Shown here in pieces: positions 1 to 11,459 of a DNA stretch of 64,000 bases; the first letter of the stretch is position 1; the number at the start of each line of letters is the position of its first letter. The notes under the pieces are model-generated. The model worked only from the letters and a program-made list of their open reading frames with translations. It made no database searches and was not told where the DNA came from. Source of the stretch: Cryptomeria japonica (taxonomy: Eukaryota > Streptophyta > Pinopsida > Cupressales > Cupressaceae); the NCBI RefSeq assembly GCF_030272615.1, contig NC_081411.1, forward strand, positions 158,014,471 to 158,078,470, given 5' to 3'. The position numbers and the translations under genes were made by a program.

Positions 1-1127
1 TTAATAATAATAATGTAATATTAAAAATTATTGTAGTAAAAATATTTAAGCATAGTAAAGTAAAATTAGTCATAAATCTTAGTCATCATAATTTGTTAAA
101 ACTATTTTTAATAATTATACTGAAGAGTAAGAGGCAAACTGCACATGTTAAGGAAGTTACTATTCTAAAATTACTAGCTTTATTATCTTTACTTTATTCT
201 ATTTAATATAGATATTGTTTTTTATATTAAGTAATTAATTGTTATCTTATATTTAAGATAAATATTTTACCTTCTAAGTAATTAGTTTGCATCTTTAATT
301 GACATGAATGTTTCTCCTTGGGAGTAAATAATTTTTATCTTTTATTTAATTAATTTCTATTTTTTTAGTTTTACTTATAGGAAATGAACATCAATTTAAG
401 ATAAAGAAATATTATTATTTGTATAACTATTCCTTTTTAAAAATAAAGGTAAATGAAGATGGGTAATTATCATGTATGGGTATATGTAAGTGGGCATGTA
501 TGAGAATACATAATTTGGCTAGGGGAATGAACCTAACTTCATACAAGATTGTGTCATTTGTCAAAATACACATGTATGAAGACATTTCTTACCAAAATTA
601 AATAAAAATGATGTGAACATTGAAATGTTTACATTAAAATACTTGAATATGTCACAATGACATTTATATACTTTCTCATTGAAATGTATGAAAATCAGTT
701 AAATTGTTAATATATACTTAAGTTAAACAAATCATTTTATTCCAAATTACTTATATTTAAATAGAGTTTAATTAAAAAAAATTTAATACACACATCAACA
801 TTATTTTTATATTATAGATTTTTTTTTTTAATAGATTATAATATAAAGAAATAACATAATTTTTATTTTTATTTTTTTTCATATAATGAAGTTGCAACAA
901 TTTTAAATAATAATTATACAATATATACTAAATTATAAATATCATTAAGATTAATAATTTAATAAATAATATATTTTTTTCATATATAAAAAAAATTATA
1001 AATATCATTAACATAATGAAATCAATAAAATTAAATATTATAATAATAAATAAGAATAAATAAATCTGAAAATATGATTGAATTATTTATTTAAACTTGA
1101 TTGTATATTTTTTAAATTATTTTATGA
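1..1127. other. AT-rich intergenic DNA without a gene
   Basis: Long runs of A and T, with short direct repeats around 'aaattataaatatcatta' near 930 and 990. No reading frame with protein-like composition and no RNA gene was seen on either strand. Confidence 0.6.
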
Positions 1128-1935
1128 CTATTTTATAATTAAAAGCTTTGATATATAGTTGCTTGTTCGGGGTGAGTAAAATATTTCTTTAAAAGTATAA
1201 TACCAAAAAAAAATCTTCATCTTTAATGTTTTTGAAGAACATTTATTAATTTTAATTTTAATTGATACCTTGTGGATTACAAAATTCTCGTGGCATGTCG
1301 TATGATACGTGTCACACAGGTTTATAAGTGGCACATGTATTTTATAACTTGTCATTATTTTTCTGCAAATCTCTACACGACACCATTGTACGTGTCTTTA
1401 CTAATTCTGGTTTATTGCACTATAAATAATAATAATTTCACTATGTAAGAAGTTGCAGCAAATTTTAATGGAGGCCCATGCTAGTGTAATTAATGAGTTC
1501 TCTTCATCATATTTCTGATGATCTCATTAAATACACTAAGGTAAGCATTTTCCTAAGGTAAACAATGAGTAATGTATATATTTATTTACTTAAATATAAC
1601 ATAATTTTTTTATAATTTTATTCATTTATTGTTATTTGAATATTATATTGTCAAAACAAATTTTGATGTCATTTATTTTCTGATTAAATTTATATGGATA
1701 TAATTTTGAATTAAAACATTTATATAAATTGATATTTTGATGTTATATTTATTAATATTTTTTAATTTTGATATGTTTTTTACATATTACTGTTTTTCTT
1801 TTGTAAAATTTATAAACTATTGGAACAAAGACATAAACTTGAAATTTGACTATCAAAAGATGCTCCTCCTAAATGCAGAATTTGATTGGTGGATTTTGCA
1901 CTTAAGATTTAATGCGTTAACTATAACCATGTTTT
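1128..1935 (+). repeat. Promoter/first-exon module, copy 1 of 4
   Basis: This ~800 bp segment is homologous to segments at 8930-9785, 29228-29830 and 53440-54190. Conserved parts in order are a block around 'ctcgtggcatgtcgtatgat', two ACGTG cores (about 1307 and 1389), a TATA box (TATAAATA at 1421), a short leader, an ATG at 1468 and a GTAAGC splice donor at 1541. The putative exon 1468-1540 starts MEAHASVINEF but meets TGA after 16 codons. Similarity continues ~390 bp past the donor, so intron sequence was copied too. This could be the 5' end of a multicopy gene or the LTR of an unrecognised element. I do not recognise the protein. Confidence 0.55.
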
Positions 1936-2593
1936 GAATATTATTAAGAGCTTTTAAGAGTTTCCATTCTATTGATAACAATTATATGGTGACAAATTAT
2001 TTGAAATGTTTACACATTTTTTTTTCATAATTCTTATTTGACTTTTCATATAAAATAATAATAAAGCAATTTATCATTAACTAATTTAAAAAATAATCTA
2101 AATATTAAAATTTTAAAATTTGATGGTTTATATTATTTGTTACAAAATTTTAAAATATAAATTAAAAGATTCATTAATTTTGGTTAGTATGAAAAAACAA
2201 TTATAATATATTTTTCATTTTTCATTGTTTTAAGAGTCAATAGATATAAATATCAAAGAACCAATATACAAAGATTTGACGGGTAAATTATAGGTCAAGA
2301 GAAAGGTAATCATATAATGAAACAAAAATATAAATTGATTGATAAAATTATACTACTTTATTAGTACTTATTCTTAGATGATGAATATTACAATGAGTTT
2401 AAATCTACTTGATTTAACTATTATTAAAAAAAACTATTTAAAAATAAATAGTTCATTATTTTTAAATAAAAATAATTTTCCTTTCTTTTAGTTTCTAAAT
2501 TGTAAAAAAAAAAAATTGTAAATTTTTTTTAGTTTCTAAACTGTTAAATTTATGTAATTTTCCTCAAAATTACATATGTGTAAATTCTTTTAG
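1936..2593. other. AT-rich spacer (or intron) with nothing recognised
   Basis: A/T-rich DNA with homopolymer runs, lying between the module copy at 1128-1935 and the candidate exon at 2594. If those two belong together, this is part of an intron of about 1 kb. No motif supports that directly. Confidence 0.4.
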
Positions 2594-2774
2594 ATTGGGT
2601 TTGGGTAATGATGATTTGTTAATTGTATTGATTGAAGGAATGAGATATGAAGCACCGAGGGGACCTATAAATGTGAAGGTTGCATATGGTCCAAATGTTA
2701 TTATGGTGGATTTCTCTTACAACACCTTCCTCACAAATGAACGTGGATTCAGTTGGCCTGCAAGAAGGGGGTGA
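2594..2774 (+). pseudogene. Possible internal exon, unidentified protein
   Basis: A pyrimidine-rich stretch ending in ttttag (2588-2593) could be a splice acceptor. The frame from 2595 is open for 59 codons to TGA at 2772 and has ordinary protein composition (for example MRYEAPRGPINVKVAYGP, then a region rich in F, Y and N, ending FSWPARRG). The DNA is clearly less AT-rich than its surroundings. It lies ~1.05 kb after the GTAAGC donor of module copy 1, so it could be a downstream exon of the same former gene. I do not recognise the family, and no matching sequence was seen after the other three module copies. Treat as an exon relic of unknown function. Confidence 0.35.
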
Positions 2775-3939
2775 CTATTATTTGCTAAGTATATATGTTG
2801 TTACGTGGATAAGATAGGAGGAGAAGGTGCACTGGCTGGATCTCTCTAAGTATTGGACATTTTGAAGCTTTCTCAAATATCGAGAAATCATGACATATTT
2901 GTTAGCCTGAAATTCTTTAATAGCATATGTGTGATGATGGTTATAGACATGCTTTTGTCATTTTTTATGGGTGATTATTGCAATGATTATATGATCTTTA
3001 TAAATTTATTTAAGAAAACCTAAGTGAGTTGGTAAGTAAAGTATGCATGCCTTTAATATATTAATTTAAAAAAAAAAATTATATTATATAGAATAATTAT
3101 CAATTAAGTTTTACATCTAGTTTTGAATATTTTAATTTTAAATTAAGTTTGTGAACATTTTTTATATATGTTTTTAAATTACTAATAAGGTCTTTTTGAA
3201 TTCATTTGTAAGTTCATCTTACATAGAATAATAATGAAGTTATATATCTATATTTTGAATTTTTTTTTAATAAACTCCAAATGCACTTTTATATGTTCTA
3301 GTTATTCATTTAAAAAGGAATTTTTTTACCATCTTGGAAATATTTTCATTATAAAAAATTAAATTCACTTATTGATTTATTGATATCTCCATATTTTGCA
3401 ATATTTTAGAATCCATGTTGAGTTGCATACAAATCCATATTTGTTGCTTTTTACTCTTTATATGTAGAAGAAAAATGACATTAATAAACTATTTTTGGAT
3501 AACCCAGGAGATAACTCCTAAAACCAAATAAAATGGATATTCATATGATTACCTTGGATCATTGACATATTTTACTTTATTTGAATCCATATATCATATC
3601 AAAATGAAATTATAATTCTACACATTCTTGATGTTATTACTCAATGTACAACACACATATCTCATTCTCCACTTATTACCTTTCCTATAATATCCCTTAA
3701 TTAAATTTTCACCCAAATCTGAAAATGATTTATTCTATACCAAAACTTAAATAGATCTAAAATATGTTTTGGAAAACAATCTTTCTTCCTCATACATTAG
3801 TAAATAGACATAATGTCTATTGAAAATTATCTCACACTAAGTCTTTCTTTCATGCACTTCAAAACATGAAGAAATTACACTAATTTATAATTAACTTGCT
3901 TCAAAACTGCACACCTATATACATAACAACAAAAATCAT
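2775..3939. other. AT-rich intergenic DNA
   Basis: No supported gene, only short A/T-rich stretches. The sequence becomes less AT-rich near 3940, where the coiled-coil ORF relic begins. Confidence 0.5.
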
Positions 3940-5030
3940 TTAAAAAGCCCTCGGTGCCTCCCACTATTGTAAGTATTGGTGAGGAGAATAATGATGAGGA
4001 GAATGCCTCTGAGAATTTTTCCTCCTCTTATTCTACTAGGTTGGAGTGTACCCCGAACAACCTTGTTAACAAAAAGAGTACCCTTTCTACCCCTTCCTTT
4101 CATTTTCCCCTAGCCCTTGCTAGTGAAATTGCCTAGAAAGTGGGACTTCCCTATCTATGAAGATAAAGTTAATGAACTCTTTGATGCCTACAATAACTAG
4201 TAGGCTATCATCCATTGGCTTTTGGGTCAACATAATGTGGCAAGAAATAAAATTAATAGATTGGAAGCCCTCACTAAAGCAGATTCTAGAGCTTTGAGCT
4301 AGGCTATGGAGGACAAAGAAAATAGAGTTTGGGAAGTGACTAACATTTTGGCTGAAAAGTTAGAGAAATGAGAAGGAATGGAGGAAGAATTAAAGGGGAT
4401 ATATGAGAAGATTGAATAGAAAGAGGACAAGAAGGAAACTATGAAGGCTATGGAGGAGATTCAAAGTAGCTAGGTGTCCCTCAAAAGAAAAATGGAGGAT
4501 GTGATTATGTATAGCGATGACATTTTTAAGAGGAATATGGTAACTCTGGAGACTATCCAAAAGGTGATCAAGAGGAAAAAAGATCAAAAGAAGAGGCATA
4601 TGGATTCCTCCCCTACTACAAGGTTGGAGGCATCCATGTCCATGGTGAAAGTGACCCCAAAGTCACCTATTATCTTGTCTAGAAAAGGATCAAACAAATA
4701 ACTCTCCTTCTCCAATAAGGTGAAGGCTATGAGTCAGGGTTGGAAGATTGAGAAGCCCTCCACTAGGTAGGCCATCAGTTTGTTCCTTCTATTTGGGTGG
4801 GTCTATGTATTTTTGTTCAGCTATTCTTTAGTCTCATTTGTCTTTGGGTTTTGTTATGTCAAGTTTCGGGTGCTTGCTAGTTTTTTCTTCTTTTCTGGTA
4901 GTTGACACTAGGTTTTCGGGTTCTCACTCCTCATAATTTCGATGAATTTTCTCACTTTTTTCTCTATGTAGTGGTTATGTAATGGTTCGGGCCTCTCTCA
5001 ATTTTAACTAATCAAAAGAAAAATAAATTA
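3940..5030 (+). pseudogene. Decayed coiled-coil ORF with LINE-like 3' end
   Basis: A highly charged, helical reading frame can be followed across about 250 codons with several interruptions. It runs from an acidic, serine-rich start (MPPTIVSIGEENNDEE at 3954) through a lysine/glutamate-rich coiled-coil region (about 4200-4600; intact stretch 4474-4701 with SLKRKMEDVIMY and KRKKDQKKRH). Most interruptions are TAG or TGA where CAG or TGG would fit. The 3' part is T-rich, with a 'ggttcgggcctctctcaattttaactaatcaaaag' type tail like that of plant non-LTR elements and similar to 7196-7250. Probable ORF1-only retroposon relic. No enzymatic domain was seen. Confidence 0.4.
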
Positions 5031-5834
5031 TTTATACTCTAGATATAGAAAATAACCCACTACAAATATTGTTGTTAACAACACAATATAAAAACTCAAA
5101 TTTACTGTATATGCACCAAATTAGACAACTCTTGTAAATTATTCAACAAAATTCTCACAATTACTAAGATTTTAATACCATTGCAAGTTTTGTATGAAAT
5201 TGCCACTGTAAACCCTTTGAACCACCATCATTGAGTCTTCAATCCCCTTCATTTATCAGCCTTTGAGATTCATTCTTCTTTGGTTTTCTAACCTCTAAAG
5301 AATGGAAAAAATCTATTGAAAATGATTTGATAAAATTAATCCAAATGGAGTCAATTCCACGCATATGTGAAATCACTTTCAAAATCCAAATTCAAACCAA
5401 AATGAGTGCCAAGAAACCAACTACTAGGGAAAGAAAACAATCCAATATCCAAGTGTTTCAAAGCTCCTACAACTCCTGAGGAAACTTTCTATTTTCCAAC
5501 AAAAGTCAAATGAGCAATGAAATTCAAAATGTTGCTAAAACAAGAATTTTTAAACACCCATGCCATTTCTTGAGTAGAAAATTTAAATAATATCTTTAAT
5601 GAATAACTAAAATATTTGATATAATCAAATCATAAAAAAATGATATTAGTTTTCAAACTTATCCATATGTCATGACTTACTATATTTGGACAATAAAGCT
5701 TACTATGAATAGTAAGCTTTATTTTTTGAAAAGGCTATTTTGAGAAAAGGGGGACATGACATTTCCAACATGAAATTTTAGGTCAAATCATGAATTTTGA
5801 GACATGGTTCATTGAGAAAACTAAATGTAGTCTA
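5031..5834. other. Intergenic DNA containing one short perfect hairpin
   Basis: No gene recognised. A perfect inverted repeat lies at 5692-5723: 15 nt arms (AATAAAGCTTACTAT and its complement) separated by 2 nt. The rest is AT-rich with no protein-like frame. Confidence 0.5.
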
Positions 5835-6344
5835 GTGTTGGTAAGCTATATGATACTTCCTACCAATTTGTTATACATCATGTGATTTATCTTTTCTATC
5901 TCATCAAATTTGGAAATCTTCTACTCTATCTCCATGGGTGTTACTATTGAGTTACAGTTAGCTATTTCTAATTTTTCATGGTATCTACTAACATATTGAT
6001 TTGATAAAAGTGTATTTTTGTGTTTTCATACCTCCAATCAAAGGAAGTAATGTAGCAAGCCAAGATCAGCCATCATCAATCACATGTTTAGATATTTCTT
6101 TAATAGAGAAATCAACTTCTCACCACTTTGAAAGTTGACAAGATCATGAATATATATAAGCAAGATTATAACTTCTCAACTGTATTTTTAACATGTACAA
6201 GTTGTCATTTAAATTAATATAATAAATTCATTTGTGCAAATATTTTTATCAATATTGATGTACCATGCATGAGATGACTACCTCAAACCCTAGAAGAATT
6301 TTGTCAATTTTCATAAATACTTTTATTTTCTTGTAATTATAATT
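5835..6344. repeat. Diverged ~510 bp direct repeat, left copy
   Basis: Shares order and many blocks with 7261-7791. Shared blocks include 'atgatacttcc.accaatttg', 'tcatcaaattt', 'gatatttctt', 'aagatcatgaat', 'tgtaccatgcatgag' and 'acttttattttctt'. Divergence is high, with several small indels. The two copies flank the coiled-coil relic at 6360-7250. They could be old LTRs of a small non-autonomous element or an older tandem duplication split by an insertion. No PBS or PPT is legible. Confidence 0.5.
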
Positions 6345-6359
6345 TTTTTTCTTTTAAAT

Positions 6360-7250
6360 AGTTATTAAATATTAATCATGCTAATGAGGATAGAGCTAAT
6401 TTCGCTTGCTTTCCCAAATATTTTCTTAAGAATGCCCCATTTCTCAAAAAAGATCTTGAGAACCCCCCTGATCTTGTAGGCATTATTAGGGATCTTGTTG
6501 TGGACAAGATTAGGATTTTTGAATGGTTGTTTTTGGACATAAATCAAATTAATGTTAAGATCTTGTATATTAAAAAGTAATATCTCTACTTTGGAGTAGG
6601 GAGATGGCCAGGAAGCATCTAAGGCTTGTGAAAACAATGTGATTTTGATGAGGAAAAAAATCAAATTCTTTCTATCCTAGAAAACCTGACCAAAGATGTT
6701 GTTCTCCTTAAAATGAACTATGAAGTTAGGCTAGGGAATATTGAAGCCAAAATAAAGTGAACTGATGATAACATGTCTAATTGGTAAACATAAATTATTG
6801 CACTATTCATAAAAGTGTGAACTAGATCGAAAGGCTTGTGAATCATTGGCAAAATGTGTAGGAAACAAAGAATGGGGGAATATTGTTATAGATTTTGAAT
6901 TAGCAGAGAAGTATAAGTTAATAAGGGGTGATGGTGAAGTTTCTTTAATGTGCACGTTTGGGCATATCAAGAGGACTATGGAGCAAGCAGAGATCAAATT
7001 CCATGATCTTACAAACTTGGCTCAGAACCTTGATCAGATGGAAGATGAGGTTGTTGATGCCCTAATGAATATCTGTGAGGATTTTTGTTTTCCTTTGTTG
7101 TCCTACAATTTTAGGGGTCCACTTTTTGGTGCTTTTGTGTTGTTGTTGAGTTGTTGGTTGGTTGTGTGTTTTTCTATTTGTAGCTTAGTGTACTAAAGGT
7201 TTGGGGGCCCCTTCAAAATCTACTTTTTCCTTAATAAAAAATAACCCAGA
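6360..7250 (+). pseudogene. Second decayed coiled-coil ORF relic
   Basis: A frame starting near 6366 reads a charged protein (INHANEDRANFACF) for about 65 codons to a stop. It resumes in other frames with LENLTKDVVLLKMNYEVRL near 6675. The intact stretch 6846-7196 (117 codons) contains VSLMCTFGHIKRTMEQAE and a leucine/acid-rich helix LAQNLDQMEDEVVDALM, then runs into a hydrophobic T-rich tail that is probably untranslated 3' sequence. The 3' end ('ggtttgggggccccttc', then aataaaaaataa) resembles the end of the relic at 3940-5030. It looks like a related ORF1-type retroposon fragment; no pol domain is present. Confidence 0.4.
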
Positions 7251-7260
7251 TATATTATGG

Positions 7261-7791
7261 TGTTTTTAAGGTACATGATACTTCCCACCAGTTTCCTATA
7301 GCTCATGTCATTAAACCTTTTTTATTTCATCAAATTTAAACATATTCTAGTCTACTTCCATGGCTATTATTGTTTAATTTCATTTAGCAACTCTTTTTTT
7401 ATAGTGCTACTCCCTAACATATATTATTTGTGAAAAATGTAAGTTTGTATTTAGTATATATCGAAGTTTGTATTTAGTATATATCGAATTCAATGAAATA
7501 GTGCAACATGCCAAGATCATTAATTGCCAGTTAGTTATCTAGATATTTATTCAATTGAAAAATAATATTCACATTTCTTTCAATGTTAAAAAGATCATGA
7601 ATGTGTACTTATCAAGATTACAAGTCTCTGCTCTTTATGAACATGTGCAAATTATAATTATAAAAAATATGAGAAAATATGTATTCTTAGATTTTCGTAA
7701 ATCATTATGTACCATGCATGAGGTGATTATCTCAAATCATAGAATAATGGGATTCATTTATTAACTGCACTTTTATTTTCTTCTAACTACA
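7261..7791. repeat. Diverged ~510 bp direct repeat, right copy
   Basis: Partner of 5835-6344, colinear over its whole length. It contains a perfect 23 bp tandem duplication at 7441-7463 and 7464-7486 (aagtttgtatttagtatata then tcg) that is absent from the left copy, so that duplication arose after the copies separated. Confidence 0.5.
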
Positions 7792-8709
7792 AATCTCTTG
7801 GGTTGATGCATGTACACTTTCGATATTGAATACATTTATTCAAAAAATTTCTTTTGAAATATATATTTGATAAAAACATTAGCTAATTTGTGTTATAGTA
7901 TGAAAATAAAATTTGTTCTTTTTAAGTTTACTATTGAAAAAAATATATATATAAGTAATATCTTCCCTTTAATGTATATTATTTTTCTATCAATTGAGTT
8001 TTTTTTTTTATCTAAAGTTTCATCAGCATTGTACTTTCTATTAAATACACACTTGCAATCTAGAACATTTAAAGATAGATAATTAACATTTCTCCCCTTG
8101 ACCATTCAATATTATTCACCTTTTTGTCTAATTCATTCGTTTATTATCTATGACATAATCAGTCATTCATAACTTAGGATGTACACATTATCACCTTAAC
8201 ACCATCCATAACCTAGGAATCTTGATGTTGGATAGTTTAATTTACTAAATCCTGATTATATTTATTTGGTTAGAGATCCACCATTCTATTAATGTGGTTA
8301 CACAATCACCACTATATTTATGTGGTTAGAGAACCGCCAATTCCCCTCCTCCCTCTTGGTGGCCTTAATAAGGTCGCATATTGCTCATAATGTGCAATCG
8401 CTGATAATTACTTTAAATGAAATTTTGTATTGTTTTGTTCGATATTTATAACAATATGAAAATTTGAGTGTTTTCCTATTCAACCAATTTGTGTATATGA
8501 TGATCCTGAATTGGGGAATTTATTTTTATTGTGAGGATGTGGGTCCAAATGGGATTGGTATTCATTACCCCCTAGATCATGTGTGTGAATCTTTCATACC
8601 TACTTTTGGTGGCTAACCTCCTTGCACAAACAAATGAAAGATACTAAGAAATATATGGAGGGGTTCGTAGTGAAGGGCCCCATGACACCTTCATATGGCT
8701 TCATATTAT
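7792..8709. other. Intergenic DNA without a recognised gene
   Basis: AT-rich DNA with short direct repeats ('taatgtggttacacaatcacc' type units near 8295 and 8320). No protein-like frame was found. Confidence 0.45.
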
Positions 8710-8851
8710 TTCTAACCATCCTCATAAGCTCTTGTGTGAGTCTTGTGTTGTATTGTTGTATCATAAAAACCTTGCTTTAATTCTAACCATCCTCATAAGC
8801 TCTTGTGTGAATCTTGTGTTGTATTGTTGTATCATAAAAACCTTCCACGAG
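8710..8851. repeat. 71 bp tandem duplication
   Basis: The unit starting ttctaaccatcctcataagc at 8710 is repeated at 8781 with a near-identical sequence, including 'cttgtgttgtattgttgtat' and the following cataaaaacc. A third partial 'ccttgtgttgta' follows. Non-coding. Confidence 0.85.
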
Positions 8852-8929
8852 CCTTGTGTTGTACATATTTCATGAATATTTTGATGTTATTATAGATTAT
8901 CAATCATTTTAATGTGGAACAACTATAAA

Positions 8930-9785
8930 ATATAATATAACAAAACTGATACATTTTACAATAAAATTAAATGTTTTAAATTTTTATTATTATTATCTAG
9001 TACTCTTATAAAATATTATGAAACCTAATATCAAATATTTTAGTCTACAAATACTTTTTAAAGAGCATTTATTAATTTTTTTAATTAATACCTTGTGGAT
9101 GACAAAATTCTCGTGGAATGTCGTATGATACTTGTCACACAGGTTTGTAAGTGGCACATTTATTTTATAACTTGTCATTACATTTCTGCAAATTTCTACA
9201 CGACAGCACTCTACGTGTCTATATTAATGCTCGTTTATTGCACTATAAATAATTTCATAATGTAAAAAGTTGGTCAGTTGAAGTACAGCAGAATTTTTAT
9301 GGAGGCCGATCCTAATGTAAAGCTTTCTCTTCCTCATATTTCTGATGATCTTATTAAAAACATGAGGGTAAGCTTTTTCCTAAGATAAATAAAGTAGAGT
9401 AAATATTTATTTAATTATTGAGCTTGTATTTTCTTTTCTATGCATTGAATGATTTAATATAACTTGCGCATCTTAAATATAATGAATTTTTCAATCCTTT
9501 TATTTATTATTATTTGAATATAATATTGTGAGAATAAGTTTTATTGTCATTTATTTAACAATTCAATTTATCTCGAGATATAATTGTGAGTTAATGAACA
9601 ATCATATATATTGATATTTTGATGTTTTGACTTGCTAATATTTTACAAGTTTGATTTTTATATATATATTACTATTCTTTTGTAAAATTAACAAGCTATT
9701 AGAACAAAGGGATAAATTTGAGATTTGGGATATAAGATAAGTTTATTCTTTTGAATTTACAATGTTTAGAAATTGCACATTTTAT
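8930..9785 (+). repeat. Promoter/first-exon module, copy 2 of 4 (open exon)
   Basis: Same order as the other copies: conserved upstream block, an ACGTG core near 9211, TATA box at 9244, ATG at 9299 and GTAAGC donor at 9368. Only this copy keeps the exon open to the donor: 9299-9367, 23 codons, starting MEADPNVKLS and ending with a DDLIKNMR-type stretch. Relative to copies 1, 3 and 4 it lacks about 4 nt (the 'taat' after 'atgtaa'), which puts the second half in frame. Homology to copy 1 continues ~400 bp into the putative intron. The segment is cut off by the minus-strand PIF1 fragment at 9794. Unidentified gene start, or LTR of an unknown element. Confidence 0.55.
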
Positions 9786-9793
9786 TATTTTAA

Positions 9794-10729
9794 TCAACTG
9801 ATTTCTAAAGCTTTCGATCTACTTTCTTCAGCTTTTCTCTTTGCAAGTTGTTTTCCCTTTCTCATTTTTTCATAGCAATCATATGTGAAACGTGGCATTA
9901 TTCTTAGTCCTTGCAAGTACTTTACACAAGATATAGCTACAAATTTCATTCTTGTTCTTTTAGTTGGTCCTATATCAACAGTGGCTTTTCCAAGTGTCAA
10001 ACCTTGCGACTTCTCTATTGGCAATGCCCAAGCCAATCTAAATGGTATTTGGACTATAGAACCTCTTTGTCTTACACTGATGGTAATTGTTTGTGGATTG
10101 TGATCATCAAACAAAAATATAGAGTAGTTATCAAACTTAACCATTACATACGTTGGTGGTTATGGTGGCATACTTCCCGGTTTGTATACTTTATTTTGAA
10201 TATAACTTAATGCTCCATTTACAAGACCTACTTCTATCCATATATTATAAGTTAGCATTACTCTTTCATTCTTTCTAATTAATAACTCCATATCGAGCTC
10301 ATCATGAGAACCTCCTTTAGTTGCATTAATAGTTCCAACTTTTGTTGGAATGTTATGTGCAACAGGTTGTTTGAGAGAATTTTTTTTTTTATGTTATGCT
10401 TTTGAACATTATCATTTGTAGAGAACAAATAAATATACTTGTCAAAGTCTTCATTGATTGTTGTAGTTATGTTATTGTTTGTTCTTGACATTAGCAACTT
10501 CCAGTCATCACTTGTAGGTTGAGATTCTCTCAAGTTTGTCAACAATTGAAGAAATTGTATTTGTTCAATGTCTATCCATCCTGTCTAAATACTTTGTCTA
10601 AGGTAACCAAAATTTTGAAGTCTCGCCATAGTATCTTTGCTCATCTGTTGCTATCATATGTTGGTTTGTCTTTGACGGGAGGCAGCTGACCTAGGTCTTC
10701 AACTAAAATGATTGAAACACCTGACAATA
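9794..10729 (-). pseudogene. PIF1-family helicase, C-terminal fragment
   Basis: Reading down from 10729 shows the Walker-B-like motif ILVEDLGQLPPV, then KILVTLDKVFRQDG, LLTNLRESQPTSDDWKLL (10279-10545), FSTNDNVQKHN, MLTYNIW.EVGLVNGA (about 10180-10260) and finally RLAWALPIEKSQGLTL with VDIG and FVAISCVK (9794-10144). This is the order of motifs II to VI in PIF1-like helicases. The Walker A (GxAGTGKS) half is absent. The usual HKSQG is EKSQG, and there is at least one stop (near 10655) and several frame changes. The gene or transposon-encoded helicase is therefore truncated and dead. It could come from a Helitron, another element or a cellular PIF1-like gene; no Rep domain is visible, so the source is undecided. 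Confidence 0.75.
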
Positions 10730-11275
10730 ATTGATAAACATAATTTTAAGTTATATAATGCAACTATGGAAATTTAATACGTTTAAATTACATTTATTAC
10801 AATTTGAAATAAAATAATCTATATCTCTCGGCTTAGTTTATATATATAATAATCTATATATATCTTAACTTTAATCTATATAAAGTACGCTCAAGAGTAT
10901 GGAGAAATTTTATTTTTAATCAAATTATTAATTAATAATAAAATTATTCAATGCATTTAATTTGTGGAGACAATTAAATATTATCTTGTTTGAAAAAGGA
11001 ATCAAATGTAAGTCCTCTCACTTAAAAAAATGATATGTTTTGAAAATTCTACAAAATAAACACAATATTTATATGATGACAGTGAAATTGAATATTTAAA
11101 GAAAAATTAATTTAATTATAAAAAACAAAGTTTAATATGTTTAAAAATATTATTTTATTTATTTTCAAAAGTCCAAATAAATTTAATAATTAAATTTTTA
11201 AATCATAAAACATCTCCACTTTAAATCTACTTTAAGTTTATCAAATGATGTTGAACATCATAAAATTCATAATAT
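10730..11275. other. AT-rich spacer
   Basis: No gene seen. Extremely A/T-rich DNA between the helicase fragment and the first of the two ~184 bp direct repeats. Confidence 0.5.
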
Positions 11276-11459
11276 TATTTTAATAGAAAAGTAGTGTTGG
11301 AGCAAAAAGCAAAGAGGATACATGTCTCATTCCGCATGAAGATACAAATATAGTAATTTCAATTCCACAAATATTAAGCTTAATGAAATAGGGTGAACCA
11401 TGATTTACTCTGACATCAATGGGTGGCTGCGATTGTAAACGCCTCTCGACGTAATTAAT
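11276..11459. repeat. ~184 bp direct repeat flanking gene fragments, left copy
   Basis: Nearly identical to 14109-14293, from 'tattttaatagaaa' to 'gtaattaat'. On the minus strand both copies keep an open frame with the same peptide core (LQSQPPIDVRVNHGSPYF, then ITIF.SSC.MRHVSSLLF); here it extends over 11280-11480. Either the repeat derives from a coding exon or the openness is chance. It has no TG...CA ends typical of LTRs. The pair encloses the ALKBH1 and RSH fragments. Confidence 0.8.

Noticed and set aside
1128-1355. Minus-strand frame similar to the one at 8993-9178 (MTSYKI.VPL.NLCD) as a small protein family
   Set aside because: The similarity comes from the plus-strand promoter/exon repeat; copies 3 and 4 do not keep the frame.
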